From: Peronospora farinosa
Lineage: Eukaryota > Oomycota > Peronosporomycetes > Peronosporales > Peronosporaceae
Direction: 5' to 3'
Assembly (NCBI GenBank): GCA_947646735.1
Contig: CANTFK010000901.1
Coordinates: 30,326-94,325 of the forward strand
DNA: 64,000 bases
Numbering within the stretch: the first letter of the stretch is position 1; each line of letters opens with the position of its first letter. The position numbers and the translations under genes were made by a program. Under the pieces are notes generated by a model that was not told where the DNA came from, did not search any database, and saw only the letters and a list, made by a program, of their open reading frames with translations. This document shows, one piece after another, positions 10,118-20,603 of this stretch.

Positions 10118-13100
10118 GGCAACTGATACACCCGCCGTTCATCATGAACGCGTAGCCACTTGTACTTCGGCGCGACTCAGTGTCGCCTGCCCAGTCTGCA
10201 TCCGAATAGCCTGTAAGAGCATCGCCATCCGCCGTGAACTCGATGCCGTAGGTCTTCGTGCCTTGAATGTACCGAAATACCCGCTTTAGCGCTTGCCAAT
10301 GTGTAGGACATGGATCTGCTGCAAATTGGCTGAGGACTCCCACTGCAGCGGCAAGGTCGGGACGCGTGCCAACCATAAGGTACATGAGGCAACCAACAGC
10401 ACTTCGGTAGGGCACATTTGCCATTGTGTCGCTGTGATTGCACCCATCCTCGCACATGGACTTCGCCAATTTGAGTCCTGGATCTTGTGGTGTCTTGACT
10501 GGATTGCTGTTGTCCATGCCAAACTTAGTCAAAACGTCCTTGGCAAACTTGGTCTGACGCATCGATACCTTTCCACGTTCTTGATCGATTTCCATGCCAA
10601 GAAAGAAGTTGAGCTTACCCAAGTTGGTCATCTCAAATCGATCACTCAAGGCGTCCTTTACTGTATTGAGCATCTTGTCACTGCTGCTTGCAAGTACCAA
10701 GTCGTCCACATAGAGTGCGACGAAGATTATGGCTTCACCGTCGCGTTTCGTGTAGATGCAGTGGTCCGATTCACATTTCTTCAAACCAAGCTTCAGCATG
10801 AACTCGTCAATGGTCTTGTTCCACATGCGCGGCGATTGCTTCAGTCCGTACAGCGATCGATTGAGCTTGCACACGAGGTTGGTATTGCTGTCCTTGACGT
10901 AACCTTCAGGCTGAATCATGTAAATGTCTTCGTCCAGCTCACCATTGAGAAAAGCAGTCTTGACGTCCATCTGGTGCACGGTAAGATCATACTTCGCCGC
11001 AAGACTTAGCACGATTCGGATTGACGTGAACTTTGCCACAGGCGCGAATGTTTCTTCATAGTCAATACCGAACTTTTGCGAGAATCCTTTTGCAACCAGG
11101 CGTGCCTTGAACCGCTCAATTTGTCCATCCTTGTTTTCTTTGACACGAAATACCCATCTGCAGCCGATTGCTTTGCGACCTTTGGGAAGCTGAACAAGAT
11201 CCCATGTCTTGTTCTTGAGCAGCGAGTTGATTTCGGAGTCGCACGCTTCTTCCCATTTCACAGAGTTGATGGATTCCATCGCCGACCTGTGCGTGGTCGG
11301 CATTTCTCCCACTGAATCCACAACGAATGCCGCCTCAAAATCTCCTTCAGCAATTGCCGACATGTTTTGTCGCTTCGAACTCGGAATTTCCGTTGCTTGA
11401 TCAAGAGATTGTGTTCTTGGATGTCTTTTGTCGCCAGGCGCGAAGTCTGTCGTTTGGACGTTCTCAACGTCTTCATCTTCATTCATAGCGTCATCCGTAT
11501 CTTCATGGTCCGTACTCACTTCCTCGTTGAGATCAGTGACCGCTTGTTCTTGGACAGATCTACCACCGTCGAAGACGTCTTCCATAAACTGCGCATCACG
11601 ACTTACGGTGACGCGCCCACTTGATATGTCCTCAAAGCGGTAGGACTTGAGATGCTCCGCGTAGCCCAAAAAACGGCATAGTGAAGCCTTGGCATCTAAT
11701 TTCGAGCGTTTCTCGTGCGGAATATGGACGTACGCATGACATCCAAATACCTTGAGGTTTGTCAGTACAGGCTTCTTCTTCGTTCAGACCTCATAAGGTG
11801 ACTTTTCTTCACTTATGGCTCTTGTTGGGCATCGGTTTCGCAGAAACATTGCCGTCGTCACAGCTTCGCCCCAATATTTCTTGGGTAATCCAGCGTGCTC
11901 CAGCATGCAACGAGCACATTCCACGAGCGTCCGGTTCATTCGCTCCGCGACCCCATTCAGCTGTGGTGTGTACGGTGGCGTGTACTTTCGAACAATACCG
12001 TTCTTGGTACAAAACTTCGCCATGTCTCCAGCCGTGTACTCGCCGCCGTTGTCACAAATTAGCGTCTTGACGCGATTACCAGTTTGAGTCTCGGCAAGAG
12101 CAACAAACTCAGCAAACTTGGTGGTCACTTCGGACTTCTTCTTCATAAGGTACACCACGCAGTATCTTGACTTGTCGTCAATGAACGTGACGAAGTATCG
12201 TTTACCACTAAAAGTTAATCTTGACATAGGTCCACAGACGTCGCTGTGAATGACATCCAGAATCTTGGTTGAGCGTTTTGGTGCTGTCGATTGAAAACGC
12301 ACGCGTGTTTGCTTACCAAGCGAACAACCATCACAAACATCCCAGTCTTCGACAGACGTTATGTTGATTCCAACACCAAGTTTCTTCTTCACGATGGTAT
12401 CAAGTCCATCGTGGCCCAAATGACCAAGTCGAAGGTGCCAGAGGTACGACTTGGTGTCCCCATAACATCCCGACGACTTGGCTGCATTGGCTTCATCTCC
12501 CAGAAGTGGCGTCATTTGAAGCTTGAAGAGACCTTTACCCTCACGAGCTCCGATCTTCCACTTCATGCTATTCGCTTCGGCAAAACAGCCATCCGTGTCG
12601 AATGTTACAGGACCGACGTCCTTAGTAAATCGACCGACCGAGAAAAGGTTGCGGGATAGCTTGGGAATGTGCCACACCTTCGTCAGTACACCCTTCTTGA
12701 TACCCTTCGGGGTCTTCATTGACATCATTATGTCACCACATCCAATTGCTTGCACGACACCATCGTCTGCAAGGTGTACGTCAATTGGAGAGAAGAGCTT
12801 GTAGTTTGTCATGAACTTCTTGGAGCACGTCATGTGCTGCGTCGCTCCTGAGTCGACCAGCCACACTTCATCCGCGTTGTCGGTGCTTTTACTCCAGCTA
12901 ACCGAAAATAGATAGTCGCCGTCATTGTCGTTCTGAGCGACGTTGGCGCGATGCGATCGGTATTGTTCCGTGTTGTCTTGGCCTCGCGAAGGACACTCCG
13001 CGATCCAATGACCCATTTTGCCGCAATTATGGCACGCCCCAGTCTTCTTCACCGGTCGCCCTTTGTTGCGCTTGTTGTCTCTTGTCATAAACGCTTGGCC

Positions 13101-13754
13101 ATGGGTAGCTCCGTCGACGCTACCACTTTGTTCCTTGCGTTTCATGTCCTCATGAAGAAGCCTAGACGACACTAGCTCCCACGTCAACGTATCAGCTCTC
13201 GATTCCAACGCAGTGATGAGGAACTGGTACGATTCGCTGAGACTTCCAAGCAGCGTGATTACCAGGTCGTCAGCACTGACCGGAGCGCCGACTGCTTCGA
13301 GCTGCTCTGCCAGAGTCTTTACCTTATTGATGTGTTCCATCACATCGTCCCCTTCTTCCATCGTGACTGTGAAGAGACGACGACGAAGGAAGAGCTTATT
13401 CGCCAAGCTCTTCTTCTCGAAGTGGTCTTCAAGTCTTGACCATGTATTATGCGCATCACTTGCAGAGCGGACGAGCGGCAGTTGCGAATCTTCCATAGCC
13501 AAGCAGATAGCTGCCATGGCCTTGCGAGACTTCCTCTTGAACGACGCTTGGTCCATCGTGTTCGCCAAGTCACCAATCTTCACTTCCCCAGAGACGACCT
13601 CCCACAGGTCACGCTCCTCGAGCACCATCTGCATCTTGAACTTCCAGGCGTGGAAGTTGGTTCCATCAAACTTGTTGATGCGATTCAGCGACGAGTGCTC
13701 CATAGCGAACGCGTAGTCGGCAGCAGAGGTTGAGGTGGCGGGGCTTGGGCTCAT
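10118..13754 (-). pseudogene. Copia-T1 gag-pol polyprotein, one stop and 3' truncation
   Basis: One long reading frame covers gag and integrase (13754 down to 11784) and RT (11669 down to about 10118). Both parts are in the same frame, separated by a single nonsense codon near 11783 where Copia-T2 has a sense codon. Order: gag; CCHC zinc knuckle CHNCGKMGHWIAEC; protease LVDSGATQH; integrase HLRLGHLGHDGLD, with D and E residues around SDVCGPM and NGVAERMNR; and RT with KARLVAKGFSQ, MDVKTAFLNGEL and the YVDD motif. The RNase H start (GYSDADWAGD) is followed by foreign sequence. The ATG at 13754 (MSPSPAT) is chosen because it matches the start in Copia-T2. This is the best-preserved retroelement protein in the left half of the window. 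Confidence 0.9.
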
Positions 13755-13758
13755 AACC
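13747..13758 (-). other. Copia-T1 primer-binding site overlapping gag start
   Basis: GGTTATGAGCCC (minus strand) directly follows the LTR end. It is the complement of GGGCTCATAACC, the anticodon arm of initiator tRNA-Met, so priming by a half-tRNA as in Drosophila copia is likely. The gag ATG (13754) lies inside it. Confidence 0.75.
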
Positions 13759-13983
13759 GAAAGATCTTGGATAGGTTGGAAGTGCTTGATTGTTTTAATG
13801 CAAAACGCAAAGTGATTCATTTGGTACTTAGTTCGCTTACGCTACTCTAAGCCTAATGTTTACCCTCTGGATACACTCTACTTGATCCAAACTTCAACTG
13901 CATCCAATCACCGAACTTCAACTGCATCCAATCACTGAAATGACGATAGTATCGCAGCTGGTCGAGGAGTCATATTGACAACA
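13759..13983 (-). repeat. Copia-T1 5' LTR
   Basis: The 225 bp are nearly the same as the Copia-T2 LTRs at 45318-45531 and 49571-49795. In minus reading the LTR starts TGTTGTCAATATGACTCC. It contains a doubled AACTTCAACTGCATCCAATCA-like word (minus strand sense TGATTGGATGCAG). Confidence 0.85.
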
Positions 13984-16900
13984 GTTCTGGCTCCATGCCG
14001 ATCTCACGCAGCATTTCACGAATTCCTAGCAGCTCCCGTGCGAGCCACGAATTCAGCTAATATGGTGCTGAGTGTGACGCCACCTTGCTTCTTCGCGCAC
14101 CAGATCACAGCCATACCGTTGAGTCGCACAACGCCGCTGGTGATAGACTTGCGATCCTGTTTGTCTGCTGCAAAGTCTGCATCACTGAACGACTAGAGCG
14201 TCGGTGCGTTGCCCGTGTCGCGCTCTGGCACCATTTCGATCTTCATTGCGATCGTCCCCTTCAAGTATCGTGCGATCCGCTTGGCGATTATCCAGTCACG
14301 CACACGCGGTCGGTGCGTCTGTAGTGTTGCTTTGTGTACTGCAAACGACACGTCCGGTCGCGTGCATCGTGTGCTCCATAGTAGCGAGCCGACTAGAGAC
14401 TGGAACGACCCGATCGTCGCGTGCTTGCATGCGTCGTTATTGTCGAGTAGTTCGCTGTCAGCATCTTGCACCTCGTACAAGTCTGCTTCAATTGGCGAAC
14501 GCGTGGTACTCGCGTCACTTAATTCATTATCTCGCAGCAACTCGACGATGGCCTCCTCTTGGTCCAAATCGTAACTCCCACTTGTCCCCTTGTTCACACG
14601 TATCCCGAGGAACTTCGCAACTGGACCGAGGATTTTGATCGATAGGCACTGCATCACGTCGAAAAGCTGCTTTACGACTACCGTAGACGTTCAAGTGACA
14701 AGTATGTCGACGACGTAGACTCCTTCAATCACAAGCTCTGCGTCCAATCGCCTGTAGTATAAGCAGATGTCGCTGATTCACTGCGTGTACCCGCCTTCGA
14801 CAAATCGCTCCTGCATCAGCTGACTCCATAGTAGGCCGGCCCGTTTGAAACCATGAAGACTTCTGCGTAGCTCTAAAGCCAGGTCCTTTGTGCTCGTGAC
14901 GCCGAGCTCGCGCATGCGCGCCGCTGGTACTTCCACGCCGCTCGGGATGTGCTGTAAGATCTCGAGGTGAGGCTCCTTCGACGCTTCGACATACTTCGGT
15001 ATGTCACCGTGCTGAGCCGGGACGCCCCACGTCGCAGCAAGTGCCAGGATCACTTTCACTGTGATCATATATATGACCGCAGCAAATGTCAGAAAGTAAT
15101 TAACGCTCAGAACTTGCTCGTTGCCACACGAGCAAGTTCTAAGCGTTAATTACTTCGGTCTTTTTAGTCTTAAAAACCCACCTTGAATGCAAGACGTTGC
15201 TGCCACTTGGACGACGGACAACTGCACACACGTCGTTGGCCTCAAGAGCCGCAAGCTTCTCCTCCATCGCTTCCTTCCAGTTCAAACACTTCGTGCTCTT
15301 GATCGCTTCGCGGTGGTTCTTCAGATCGGGTTCGAACACGTGGCTCACCACGTCGGTGCTACGAGCGGCCTCGTCCTGGCTTGTAGAGGATTTCTTCGAC
15401 GCTGCACGTGTGGCGATCGGTTGTCTCGTCCACTTGTGCGTTTTCCTTGGCTTCTTGCTATATGCCTTGTGCTCACGTTGCATCGCATGCGCTGGCTCTT
15501 GAGCGTCGCTGCTGGTGTTCGCATCTGCACGGTCGTCGCTCTCGAGCTCGCGCTGCAGTTGCGTTCTGCGCTGTTGGAAGTGTCTCGATGTTCTTGACAT
15601 GTTGTGTGACGACAACAAAGTTGTCCTTGCGCAAGTAAAAACGGAACCCTTTCGTCTCGTGGCTTTGACCAACGATGGTGCTGACTTGAGCGCGATGGGC
15701 GAACGAATCCTTCCGTGGATCGCGGTACACCGTACATGGGAACCAAATATGACAATTTTGCGTAGATCTGGAGCTCGCTTCGTCAAGACTTCGATGAAGG
15801 ATGCGCGCTTCGGGTTCGCGCTCGTCGGGCTTCTGTTAAGATTGTATGTTGCATACTCAGCAGCGTCTCCCCAGAACGTCAAGAGCAGTCCCGACGCAAA
15901 GATCATCGCCCGCGTCATGTTCAACACCGTCCGGTGCATACTTTCGGCTTTTCCGTTGGACGCCTGAATCCGCGCCTCACTCACTTGGCGAGCGACACCA
16001 GTCTGCCTACAAAACAAGTCGACGTTCTGGTACTCTCCTCCGCCGTCTGTGCGCAACACGGCGACCTTGCAATTGAACTCTCGCTCGAAGAAAGCGACGA
16101 ATGCTCGAACTTCTTTGTGGTGGCGTCCTTGGTCTAGGTCAGGAAGATGCGGCAGTAGTTACTCTTATGATCGACGAAATTAACAAGATACCGGTTCCGC
16201 AAGCGATCAGCGGTGTCAATGGCCCTTTAAATCGGACCAAATCACTCCTCTGACCCGATCAATTGGAGAGTGCACGCCGGTGTCCTTCTTGATTTGGCTG
16301 TTTTTCGTCTGTTTGTTCTGAGCACACGTGATGCACGTCAAACGTCTTTGATCCGTAATGCGAATTTCACTGCCCGGGTTCTTCGCGATCCTCTCGATCG
16401 TGTCATACGAAAAATGCCCGAACATCTGGTGGAAGTTCACGAGTGTCGCTTTTTGCACATCGGGCGACACATCTGCCGTCGCTTCCTCCTCAAGAGCAGC
16501 ATGGATCACCACTGCTGTTGATCGCGCTGAAAGTTTTGACGACCAGAACACTATTGCGCATCGTAATGTCAAACGCGAAGTGTCCATCCGATCGCCGTAC
16601 GACTTCACGCCCATCGTCAGTGTACGTGAATGCGTACCCAATCTGCTTGAGCTCCCCGTAGCTGATGAGATTGTGCGCAAGACTTGGCGCGTAGTAAACA
16701 TTCGACAGCTCGATCTGACGCTGCTCGCCGCGCGCTGTCACAAAAAGGCGCACCCGTCCGACATTCGTTAGCACGAGCTTCTTGTTGTCAGCTAGAGAGA
16801 TCTCATCGATGTACTGCTTGCTGTCGATGAGTAAACGATCGTCGCTCACGATGTGGCGGCTGGCGCCGCTGTCAAAGATCCAGTCGGAGCTTGCACCTGC

Positions 16901-18211
16901 TCGGCTGTCATTCACGGCATGCAGTAGCACTTCTTCGTGGTCGTCTTTGCCCTTCTCTCCTTCTTCTTAAAGCGACAGTCCTTCTTCAAATGCCCCTGCT
17001 TCTTGCAGTTGTGGCACGTGCGCGTTTCCTTGCGCTGTGTCGAGTAATCTGCGACTGCGACGACCCCGCGACCCAGTGACTTGCCGGCACGACTGTCGAC
17101 CTCGACTGCTTGAGCAAAGTGCGCAAACTCCTTAGCTTGGCGCAAGTAGTCGATCGTCCTGCGTCGAACTTCGCCATGAGCACCGTCGACAGATCCGCCG
17201 ACGCATAGTACAGTATGTTGTCAAGTACCCGCGCCTCGGCGCCTCCTCCACACACGTCGCACACTGCGACCATGTAGAGATAGTGTTCAGTCCACAACCT
17301 CTTGTGGTCCTTCTTGGCCGTAAACAGCTTCATCGATTGCGACGCTGTGATCGTTGTTCGGAACGCTTGATACATGCGGTCCTTGATGTGGTCGAGCGTC
17401 GGGGGCTGCTCTTACCAAACATCGACTTGCTTATTGAAGTATGCCCAAGAGATCAACTTTGACATCTTCAGCTTACGGGAAGCCGCACGCCGCCTGTGAG
17501 AAGTTCACCGCACGTATGAACGAGCGTCCCCAGTCCTGAAAGCCGGTGCCGAGTCCTTGATACAGTTCGGAGCCGTCAAAATTTCGGATCGCGAGCTTGC
17601 GCTGACGCGCGTCCGGCGTCCGATACCCTTGCAGTACTGGCGCAGGTGCAGCAACCGGTGATGTCGCTGCCTGTTGTTGCATTGGCGCATACGCTTGCTG
17701 TGCGTAGGCTTGTTGCATCGCCGGGGCCTGTTGCTGCTACTGCGGTGGAGGTACTCGCAAACCGAGAGGCTTGAACAACGATTGTACCATAACTTGAGCT
17801 CGCAGACGTGGCCGCGGAGCTGCTGGAGGATCAGGTGATCGTCTTGGCGGCATGAACCCGAGTGCTTCGCGGTTCATTGGTCCTCAACCTATCCCTCTGC
17901 CGAGAGCGGAGTCAAACATTCCACTGTCGATGGCGCCGAGTAGGCGCTCGTTCTCATCAATTTTCACTGCGACATCTTAAGTTGGTCCATGCGACTCGTC
18001 ATGTTCTCGAGATCAGTGAAATTTGTGCGCTGATGTCCGAGTTCTCGCCCCTTCCGTGAGCAGGAGAATCGACGACCATCGCAGCCGCTGGCGCAGCTGG
18101 TGTAGCAGCAGCTGCAGCTGTCGGTGCGGCGGCCCTTTCGTGACCGTCGTCAGCGACGCGTACTGCAGTGCTTGGCGTGTCGTTCGTCTCGGAGCCAGGC
18201 ATTGGGCTCAT
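13984..18211 (-). pseudogene. Copia-B gag-pol, multiply broken
   Basis: From the ATG at 18211 (MSPMPGSET) the minus strand shows several pieces. These are an Ala/Gln-rich gag N-terminus (17473-18211), a CCHC knuckle CHNCKKQGHLKKDC (about 17000), a protease with DWIFDSGASRH (16880), an integrase with HQMFGHFSYDTIERI and later TDGGGEY (16050-16500), and an ASNGKAESMHRTVLN block. RT follows, with SRWVFKTKK (15180), WGVPAQHGD and GFKRAGLLWSQ. Frames change several times (near 17470, 16700, 16216, 15139 and 14778), and a hairpin insertion replaces part of RT at 15094-15155. It is inactive. Confidence 0.85.
15094..15155. repeat. 27-bp inverted repeat (hairpin) inside Copia-B RT
   Basis: The left arm 15094-15120 and right arm 15129-15155 are reverse complements with one mismatch, around the 8-base loop TTGCCACA. 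The left arm encodes the normal RT protein (EQVLSVNYF in minus reading). The right arm is an inverted copy that interrupts the protein after WVFKTKKT. Confidence 0.85.
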
Positions 18212-18214
18212 AAC
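18204..18214 (-). other. Copia-B primer-binding site overlapping gag start
   Basis: GTTATGAGCCC (minus strand) sits just inside the LTR (18216-18567). It complements the initiator tRNA-Met anticodon arm. The gag ATG at 18211 lies within it. Confidence 0.7.
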
Positions 18215-18215
18215 A

Positions 18216-18567
18216 TGTACGTTGTTGAAGGCGAATTGGATTCTGGCATTCATTACAAAGCTCTCCGCGCTTGCTATCTGTCGGTCTCTCTCGCTCGCTA
18301 GCTCTTCACTTTCACTCATGCAACGTTCTCACTGCGCTCGCACCATGCGATCCAACAGGCACGCGATCGTTCCACACGTCGCGACTGCTCACACCACGCC
18401 ATCACGACTGCTCACGGCGTCGCACACGCCATCGCGAATGCTGCCGTACGCCGTCTGCTTCTCTCTTCTCGCTGCATACTGGAACACAGTGTGCCCGATA
18501 CTGACCTTTCGCATCTTTAATGCAACTCTTGCGATCATGCATTCACACAGAGCGACTTCTTTCAACA
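18216..18567 (-). repeat. Copia-B 5' LTR
   Basis: The 352 bp read TGTTGAAAG...TACA on the minus strand. The outer 225 bp recur at 1-225. It is bordered on the inner side by the primer-binding site. Confidence 0.8.
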
Positions 18568-18772
18568 GAAACCGCTTGAAGAATCTTACAACGCAAACAG
18601 TATAGAGCCTGGTGTGGTTGTTGTGGTGGTATGGTGAATGTGATGTGGTTGATTAATCCATTCCAATTTAAATAAATATTGATATGAAAAATTTAAATTT
18701 AAAAAACTCCAATCTTTTATTTGTTTAAAAAATAATTCAAAAGATCTAAATGTTATGTTATAATTTTAAAAC
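18568..18772. other. AT-rich spacer with GTGG-rich stretch
   Basis: 18610-18650 is a G/T-rich run of GTGGT words. 18660-18772 is strongly AT-rich. No gene was seen. Confidence 0.4.
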
Positions 18773-18934
18773 AAAAGTTATGGTGTGGTGGATAGTAAAA
18801 TATGCGCAAAACTAACGCTCCCCTACAATAATAGGGAATTGTGCTATCCCATTACTAAATCGACTCACCCAACTGTGTTAGGGAATGCTATTTCCACCAC
18901 ACTTTTTGCTATTTCCACCACACCATAACTTTTT
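18773..18934. mobile_element. MITE-like element with 20-bp terminal inverted repeats
   Basis: The left end AAAAGTTATGGTGTGGTGGA (18773-18792) is matched perfectly by its reverse complement at the right end, near 18914-18933. The word GCTATTTCCACCACAC occurs twice near the right end (about 18887 and 18908). The total length of about 160 bp and lack of a coding frame fit a non-autonomous DNA element. No clear target-site duplication was found. Confidence 0.6.
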
Positions 18935-20500
18935 GTTAATTAGCCCACCTTTCCAAATTTGTCCAAATCTGATTAAGATTACATCTAATGTGTTCACATA
19001 CACAAGAGTGGACAAGAAGGTGAAGAGCTCATCATCTAACCACAAACTAAGGTTTTTCTAGCGCGCAGTTGCTACCCGCATATTTTGCTAGATTACACTC
19101 CTTCGCGGACGCCATGCATACCGACGTGCCGACCGTCGGGCCGACGTGCCTACCGACATATTTGCTGGATGAGCGCAATGCAACAAGCTCGTACGTTACA
19201 AGAAAGAATGCATCATGCGGTAGTTTCTTTGTTAGAGTACTGGTGGTGCGATGCCGCTTCCAATGCTGCCGTGCAACTCGAATCGTGCAGGTAGCGCATG
19301 CTGCTGCAAATCGTTTTATCACAACTTGGCGGCACAATCTTATCGAACACACAAATACATCAAGTGTGCTCAAGGTTGTTACCATTGCCTAAGGAACTGT
19401 CAAAAGTGGGCATATGATGGTCTCCAGCACGCCGCATGACTAAATTTGCAGCTCTTCCGCAGCTGCCATCCTGGACCAACCCGTTTTCGTTATCTTTGCA
19501 ACAGCATGGTAAAGCGACGGTTTTGATGCGAAGCGAAAGTCATGCGGGACAATGATGCCCTTCGGCGCGGGGGCAAGAGTTTCGGGACAGGCACGCACAC
19601 GTTTGGGGACTGCAGGCTGAGTGTTGAGACTGCGCTAAAGAGCTGGTGAGGCGTCCTAGGAGGCTAAAGAAAGAAGAGATGGCTTTCAGACCATGAAATG
19701 AAGTAGGGATATGCAGCAATATAGGTGACTAGCAGCTATGCGACGACGTGAATACGCGAATGGGCTCCACTTTCTAAAGCGGATACGTTTTTGTTGACTT
19801 TTGTTTGACGCGGATATACGAGCTGCCATAGACACCGAGGATCTAAATGCAAATGATACTTACTAACGCCGAAAAACAGCTACTGCGGAAGCTGAAGTTA
19901 CAGGACTCGAAATGCAGGTCAATTCGCCGGTCGACACTGCCATTCAATCGCAGCTACAGCAATGTAAGACAAGTACATTCACACTTCTGCAATCATTTCC
20001 ACCGCGGCTTACCTGTCATTGGCACCAACACACATGATTACACTAGGCCTGTCAACCACAATAAGAGTTGTAAATTGGGTGGCAAGAGACTTGGATCGAT
20101 CTACAGCAGCGTGCCTTTGCCGCCTATTTCGGTCATAACTTATATATGCTTATTCTTGCATACAAGTGGACGATAGCCATTGCTGCCGATTAGGCCAGAG
20201 ACTATTTGGCCACTCCCGCGAGACGGACTCTCAGTGACTTTAAATCGTGGTGTCGTCGCTATTTACTGCCAACTATAAAAAATCGGACGAGGACGGTTAA
20301 AGTCAAGGAACAAACACCCATGCGCATACTGAGTGTCGTAGATATTCGAGGCCAACCGTAACACGAGAGATTAGGGCCTGCTTCTCTATGCGAACGAGAT
20401 GACGAAACGGCAAAACGATGGCTGGCGATCAGGCGCTGGATTGGTCGTAAATAAAAGCTCACCTTGTAGTGCGTTTTCAAATCCACAACCGTCACGACGC
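18935..20500. other. Intergenic spacer, no supported gene
   Basis: Several short open frames occur on both strands (60-112 residues), but none has recognisable domains or is consistent with a gene. No repeats with other parts of the window were noticed. Confidence 0.5.
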
Positions 20501-20507
20501 CTGTCGC

Positions 20508-20524
20508 TCTTTTCACTTGCAGAT
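20508..20524 (+). promoter_or_regulatory. Possible initiator upstream of the VPS13-like gene
   Basis: GCTCTTTTCACTTGCAG resembles the oomycete initiator and lies about 80 bases before the ATG at 20604. It could equally be a 5'UTR splice acceptor, because it ends in a pyrimidine tract plus CAG. Confidence 0.3.
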
Positions 20525-20603
20525 TTACAACACACAACCGTCGACCGATTGTTCCATTTTAACGCCTACAAATTGATTAGCTGCCTTTCTACGGTGCACA
20601 CAC

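Larger units (their letters stand above)
10118..13983 (-). mobile_element. Copia-T1: 3'-truncated Ty1/Copia element
   Basis: This is the same family as the full element at 45318-49795, which allows exact comparison. It has the 5' LTR (13759-13983), primer-binding site, gag, protease, integrase and RT. The 3' end is cut inside RNase H at about 10118, so the 3' LTR is gone. Its right edge joins Copia-B sequence directly at GTTCT (13984). The same site is uninterrupted in Copia-B remnant A at 488-492, so it was inserted into that family. Confidence 0.9.
13984..18567 (-). mobile_element. Copia-B remnant B: 5' LTR through RT, 3' end missing
   Basis: The minus-strand Ty1/Copia copy retains its 5' LTR (18216-18567), primer-binding site and most of gag-pol. 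It ends at 13984 against Copia-T1. The last 1.06 kb (13984-15047) is almost identical to 493-1556 of remnant A, so two copies of one recently active family occur in this window. Confidence 0.85.

Noticed and set aside
10293..11009. Plus-strand 238-residue frame
   Set aside because: Shadow of the Copia-T1 RT on the opposite strand; a similar shadow occurs at 46099-46506 in Copia-T2.
19047..19392. Overlapping frames on both strands near 19.1-19.4 kb
   Set aside because: Neither strand shows family motifs; mutual shadows.
19847..20176. 109-residue frame upstream of the VPS13-like gene
   Set aside because: No domain, no promoter signal and composition like non-coding DNA.
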